This document shows, piece after piece, positions 6,621 to 8,204 of a stretch of DNA of 8,204 nucleotides. The translations under genes were made by a program, and so were the position numbers. The notes under the pieces were generated by a model. That model saw only the letters and a list, made by a program, of their open reading frames with translations. It was not told the origin of the DNA and made no database searches. The stretch spans positions 1 to 8,204 of the forward strand of contig USJY01000044.1 of the NCBI GenBank assembly GCA_900555065.1. Direction: 5' to 3'. The stretch's first letter is position 1. Every line of letters begins with the position of its first letter. This DNA is from an uncultured Eubacteriales bacterium (lineage in GTDB: Bacteria; Bacillota; Clostridia; Oscillospirales; UMGS1783).

Positions 6621-7697
6621 TTATAAGTAGCCGTTTGCGCACAGCAGCTCCGCCATGAGCACGCCGCCGCCGGCTGCGCCGCGCAGCGTGTTGTGCGAAA
6701 GGCAGACGAATTTATAATCGTATTGACTGTCAGGACGCAGCCGTCCGACAGATATTGCCATACCGCCCTCCAGATCTCTGTCGAGCCTGGTCTGCGGCCG
6801 GTCGTTTTCCTCAAAATAGTGCAGGAATTGTTTTGGCGCGCTGGGCAGATTCAGCTTCTGCGCCGCGCCTTTATATTCGGACCAGCGCCTGCGGATTTCC
6901 TCCATATCAACCTTACGGTCCAGGCTCATAAATACGGCGGCCAGATGTCCGTCCGTCACCGGAACGCGAATACACTGAGAAGTGATGTTGGGGGTTTTGG
7001 CGGGCACAATCACGCCGTTTTCTATGCTGCCCCAGATCTTCAGCGGTTCGTTGTCGGATTTTACTTCTTCGCCGGCGATATAAGGGATCACGTTATCCAC
7101 CATCTCCGGCCATGTCTCAAAATTCTTGCCCGCGCCAGAAATCGCCTGATACGTGCAGGCGAGCACCCTGGAAACGCCGAGATCAAGCAGGGGATGGATC
7201 GCCGGCACATAGCTTTGAATGGAACAGTTGGATTTCACTGCAATAAACCCGCGTTTTGTACCAAGGCGTTTTCGCTGCGTCTCAATGACGGCTGCGTGGT
7301 GGTCGTTGATTTCCGGTACGATCATCGGCACATCGGGCGTAGCGCGATGCGCGCTGTTATTGGACATAACCGGACACTCGAGCCTGGCGTACATCTCCTC
7401 GAACACCCGAACCTCGTCTTTTTTCATATCCACGGCGCAGAACACAAAGTCCACACTCTCCGCAATCTTTTTTGCATCCGCGCTTGCATCCAAAACGGTC
7501 ATGGCCGCAATATCCGCAGGCAGTGGCTCCTTCATCATCCATCGGCCTTCCACTGCCTCGCCGTAACTCTTGCCGGCTGAACGTGCGCTTGCGGCCAGCG
7601 CTCCGATTTTAAACCACGGATGGTCTTTCAATATTGTGATAAAGCGCTGACCAACCATGCCGCTCGCGCCGATAATGCCAACGTTATACTGTTTCAT
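6621..7697 (-). CDS. asd: Aspartate-semialdehyde dehydrogenase, archaeal/eukaryotic type
   Basis: Asd reduces aspartyl-4-phosphate to aspartate semialdehyde with NADPH, feeding DapA encoded next. The protein is 358 residues. The Rossmann loop is GASGMVGQR at residues 10-18. SNNSAHR at 112-118 and PDVPMIVPEIN at 121-131 are typical of the archaeal/fungal branch of the family. The catalytic cysteine is C158 in VKSNCSIQSY, followed by YQAISGAGK (183-191). The second catalytic residue is probably H251 in RVPVTDGH. The classical proteobacterial/Bacillus form looks different at these positions. The start ATG at 7697 is preceded by AGGAGAGG. It is the first gene after the lysine riboswitch and its terminator, so lysine controls its transcription and that of the three genes after it. 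Confidence 0.95.
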   Translation of the reverse strand: MKQYNVGIIGASGMVGQRFITILKDHPWFKIGALAASARSAGKSYGEAVEGRWMMKEPLPADIAAMTVLDASADAKKIAESVDFVFCAVDMKKDEVRVFEEMYARLECPVMSNNSAHRATPDVPMIVPEINDHHAAVIETQRKRLGTKRGFIAVKSNCSIQSYVPAIHPLLDLGVSRVLACTYQAISGAGKNFETWPEMVDNVIPYIAGEEVKSDNEPLKIWGSIENGVIVPAKTPNITSQCIRVPVTDGHLAAVFMSLDRKVDMEEIRRRWSEYKGAAQKLNLPSAPKQFLHYFEENDRPQTRLDRDLEGGMAISVGRLRPDSQYDYKFVCLSHNTLRGAAGGGVLMAELLCANGYL

Positions 7698-7723
7698 AAG
7701 TAACCTCTCCTCATTTGTGAAAT

Positions 7724-7747
7724 AAAAAAACCGGTTGAAAACCGGCT
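7724..7747 (-). terminator. Riboswitch-controlled intrinsic terminator upstream of asd
   Basis: On the minus strand CCGGTT-TTC-AACCGG (7745-7731) forms a 6-bp stem, extended by G·U and A-U pairs to 7747. It is followed directly by seven U residues (7730-7724), giving a compact rho-independent terminator. It ends 26 bases before the asd start. Its 5' arm (7744-7747) overlaps the segment that can pair with the riboswitch, which makes it conditional. Confidence 0.85.
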
Positions 7748-7800
7748 ATCAATCGTATATAATACATACTTAGCGTACGCACCACATCCATATAATAGCC
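7744..7800 (-). promoter_or_regulatory. Antiterminator pairing between riboswitch P1 strand and terminator arm
   Basis: On the minus strand GGCTATTA (7800-7793), which holds the 3' strand of the riboswitch P1 helix, is complementary over 8 bp (one G·U) to TGATAGCC (7751-7744). TGATAGCC includes the 5' arm of the terminator. Between them a small hairpin GTATG-TATTA-TATAC can form. With lysine bound, P1 would hold CTATT (7798-7794) against AATAG (7958-7954), leaving the terminator free to form. Without lysine, the antiterminator would form and transcription would enter asd. The pairing is direct from sequence; the switching is inferred from known lysC leaders. Confidence 0.6.
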
Positions 7801-7962
7801 CTCCATCCCACAGGGATGACAGTCATACCGCTGTTCGCTGTTATGACCAGGGAACGGTAGATTCGGCCTTACGCTCCCTTCGGCAATGGCACCTTTCACC
7901 CGTTTCATCGGCTACCGACAACCTCCGCGGGACTACTCATTGACATCGCGCCTCTATTTATC
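7790..7962 (-). ncRNA. Lysine riboswitch (L box) controlling asd-dapA-dapB-ACT
   Basis: The leader RNA binds lysine and decides whether transcription continues into the DAP/lysine genes. Read on the minus strand, it carries the conserved blocks of the class in order: ATAGAGGCGCG at the 5' side of P1; GTGAAAGG (7899-7892); TGCCGAAG (7885-7878); P3 as GGGAGCG (7878-7872) with CGTTCCC (7856-7850); P4 as GTCATA (7847-7842) with TATGAC (7827-7822); CTGTCA next to P4; P5 as CATCCC-TGT-GGGATG (7818-7804); and the closing GGAGGGCTAT, which matches the end of the Bacillus subtilis lysC leader as I recall it. A possible L2-L3 kissing contact is TCGGT with GCCGA. It lies between a sigma-A promoter and a terminator, directly upstream of lysine-pathway genes. 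A short open frame overlapping it is not a gene. Confidence 0.93.
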
Positions 7963-7997
7963 AATATTCAGTTTTTCTACAGAAAATTATTAAAAAT

Positions 7998-8026
7998 ATC
8001 ATAGCATCAAAGCGTCTGTTTGTCAA
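7998..8026 (-). promoter_or_regulatory. Sigma-A promoter of the lysine operon
   Basis: The minus strand has a perfect -35 TTGACA (8026-8021), exactly 17 bases of spacer, and -10 TATGAT (8003-7998). Transcription should start near 7991, giving a leader of about 290 bases that contains the whole riboswitch and terminator. The flanks are AT-rich. Confidence 0.85.
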
Positions 8027-8045
8027 TTACTATTTGAGGTGACAT

Positions 8046-8204
8046 ATGAAATTATCCGATTTTTACTACGATCTTCCGCGGGAATTGATTGCGCAGACGC
8101 CGGTGGCGCAGCGTGACCAGTCGCGTCTACTAGTATATCATATGAACGACGGCCGGATTGTTGATACCCGATTTCACGAAATCGGAACGTATCTGCAGCC
8201 GGGG
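8046..8204 (+). CDS. queA: S-adenosylmethionine:tRNA ribosyltransferase-isomerase (partial, N-terminus)
   Basis: QueA transfers and isomerises the ribosyl part of S-adenosylmethionine onto preQ1 at the wobble position of tRNA, giving epoxyqueuosine. Only the first 53 residues are in the window; the gene runs off the right edge. They match the well-conserved start of the family: MKLSDFYYDLPRELIAQTP, then RDQSRLLVY and a closing FHEIGTYLQPG. The start has GAGG at 8036-8039, six bases before the ATG. The gene diverges from the lysine operon, and its start is only 20 bases from the -35 of that promoter. Its own promoter is unclear: TATCAT at 7997-8002 on the plus strand could be a -10, with a weak TTTCTA 17 bases upstream. 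The start is therefore certain but the promoter is not. Confidence 0.95.
   Translation, partial: MKLSDFYYDLPRELIAQTPVAQRDQSRLLVYHMNDGRIVDTRFHEIGTYLQPG

Noticed and set aside
6693..7580. Plus-strand open frame of 295 codons over asd
   Set aside because: Antisense shadow of asd, whose motifs and ribosome binding site are clear; the translation is not family-like.
7711..7908. Minus-strand open frame of 65 codons upstream of asd
   Set aside because: It lies inside the lysine riboswitch and terminator, and the conserved RNA structure explains this sequence better than a peptide.

Overview
The window reads as ordinary, densely packed chromosome from a mid-GC Firmicute (Bacillota), most likely class Clostridia. 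The evidence is strong AGGAGG-type ribosome binding sites, a textbook sigma-A promoter, a lysine riboswitch ending in an intrinsic terminator, a Clostridia-style divergent MurE, and a DUF4349 lipoprotein. No transposase, phage, CRISPR or plasmid genes were found, and base composition is even throughout. I do not see an undescribed multi-gene system. The interest lies in details of regulation and in a few non-standard proteins.

Left part, plus strand. The window opens in the last 55 codons of an ABC-F type ATPase, followed closely by yifB/comM (Mg-chelatase-like AAA+ ATPase). yifB is broken by a frameshift near 1378-1384: the N-terminal and ATPase parts lie in one frame (184-1521) and the conserved C-terminal domain in another (to 1711). 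A 159-bp intergenic stretch with a possible promoter leads into a two-gene unit. Its first gene is a MurE-family Mur ligase (1871-3337) whose amino-acid-recognition motif is not the usual DAP type. Its second is a DUF4349 lipoprotein (3353-4321). A perfect 13-bp hairpin terminator closes this unit and also serves the convergent operon.

Right part, minus strand. Transcription starts near 7991 from a TTGACA-17-TATGAT promoter, runs through a lysine riboswitch with terminator and antiterminator, and then through asd, dapA, dapB and a stand-alone double-ACT protein resembling the regulatory half of aspartokinase. These genes convert aspartyl phosphate to tetrahydrodipicolinate, the branch leading to diaminopimelate and lysine. 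Lysine would shut the operon off by premature termination. The ACT protein may add allosteric control, perhaps as a partner of an aspartokinase encoded elsewhere. A 20-bp tandem repeat duplicates the 3' end of dapB in front of the ACT gene.

At the right edge, queA (tRNA queuosine synthesis) begins on the plus strand, divergent from the lysine operon, and runs off the window.

The two halves meet in cell-wall synthesis: the minus-strand operon makes the DAP precursor, and the plus-strand Mur ligase adds a residue to the peptidoglycan stem peptide. Whether this ligase uses DAP is doubtful from its motifs.
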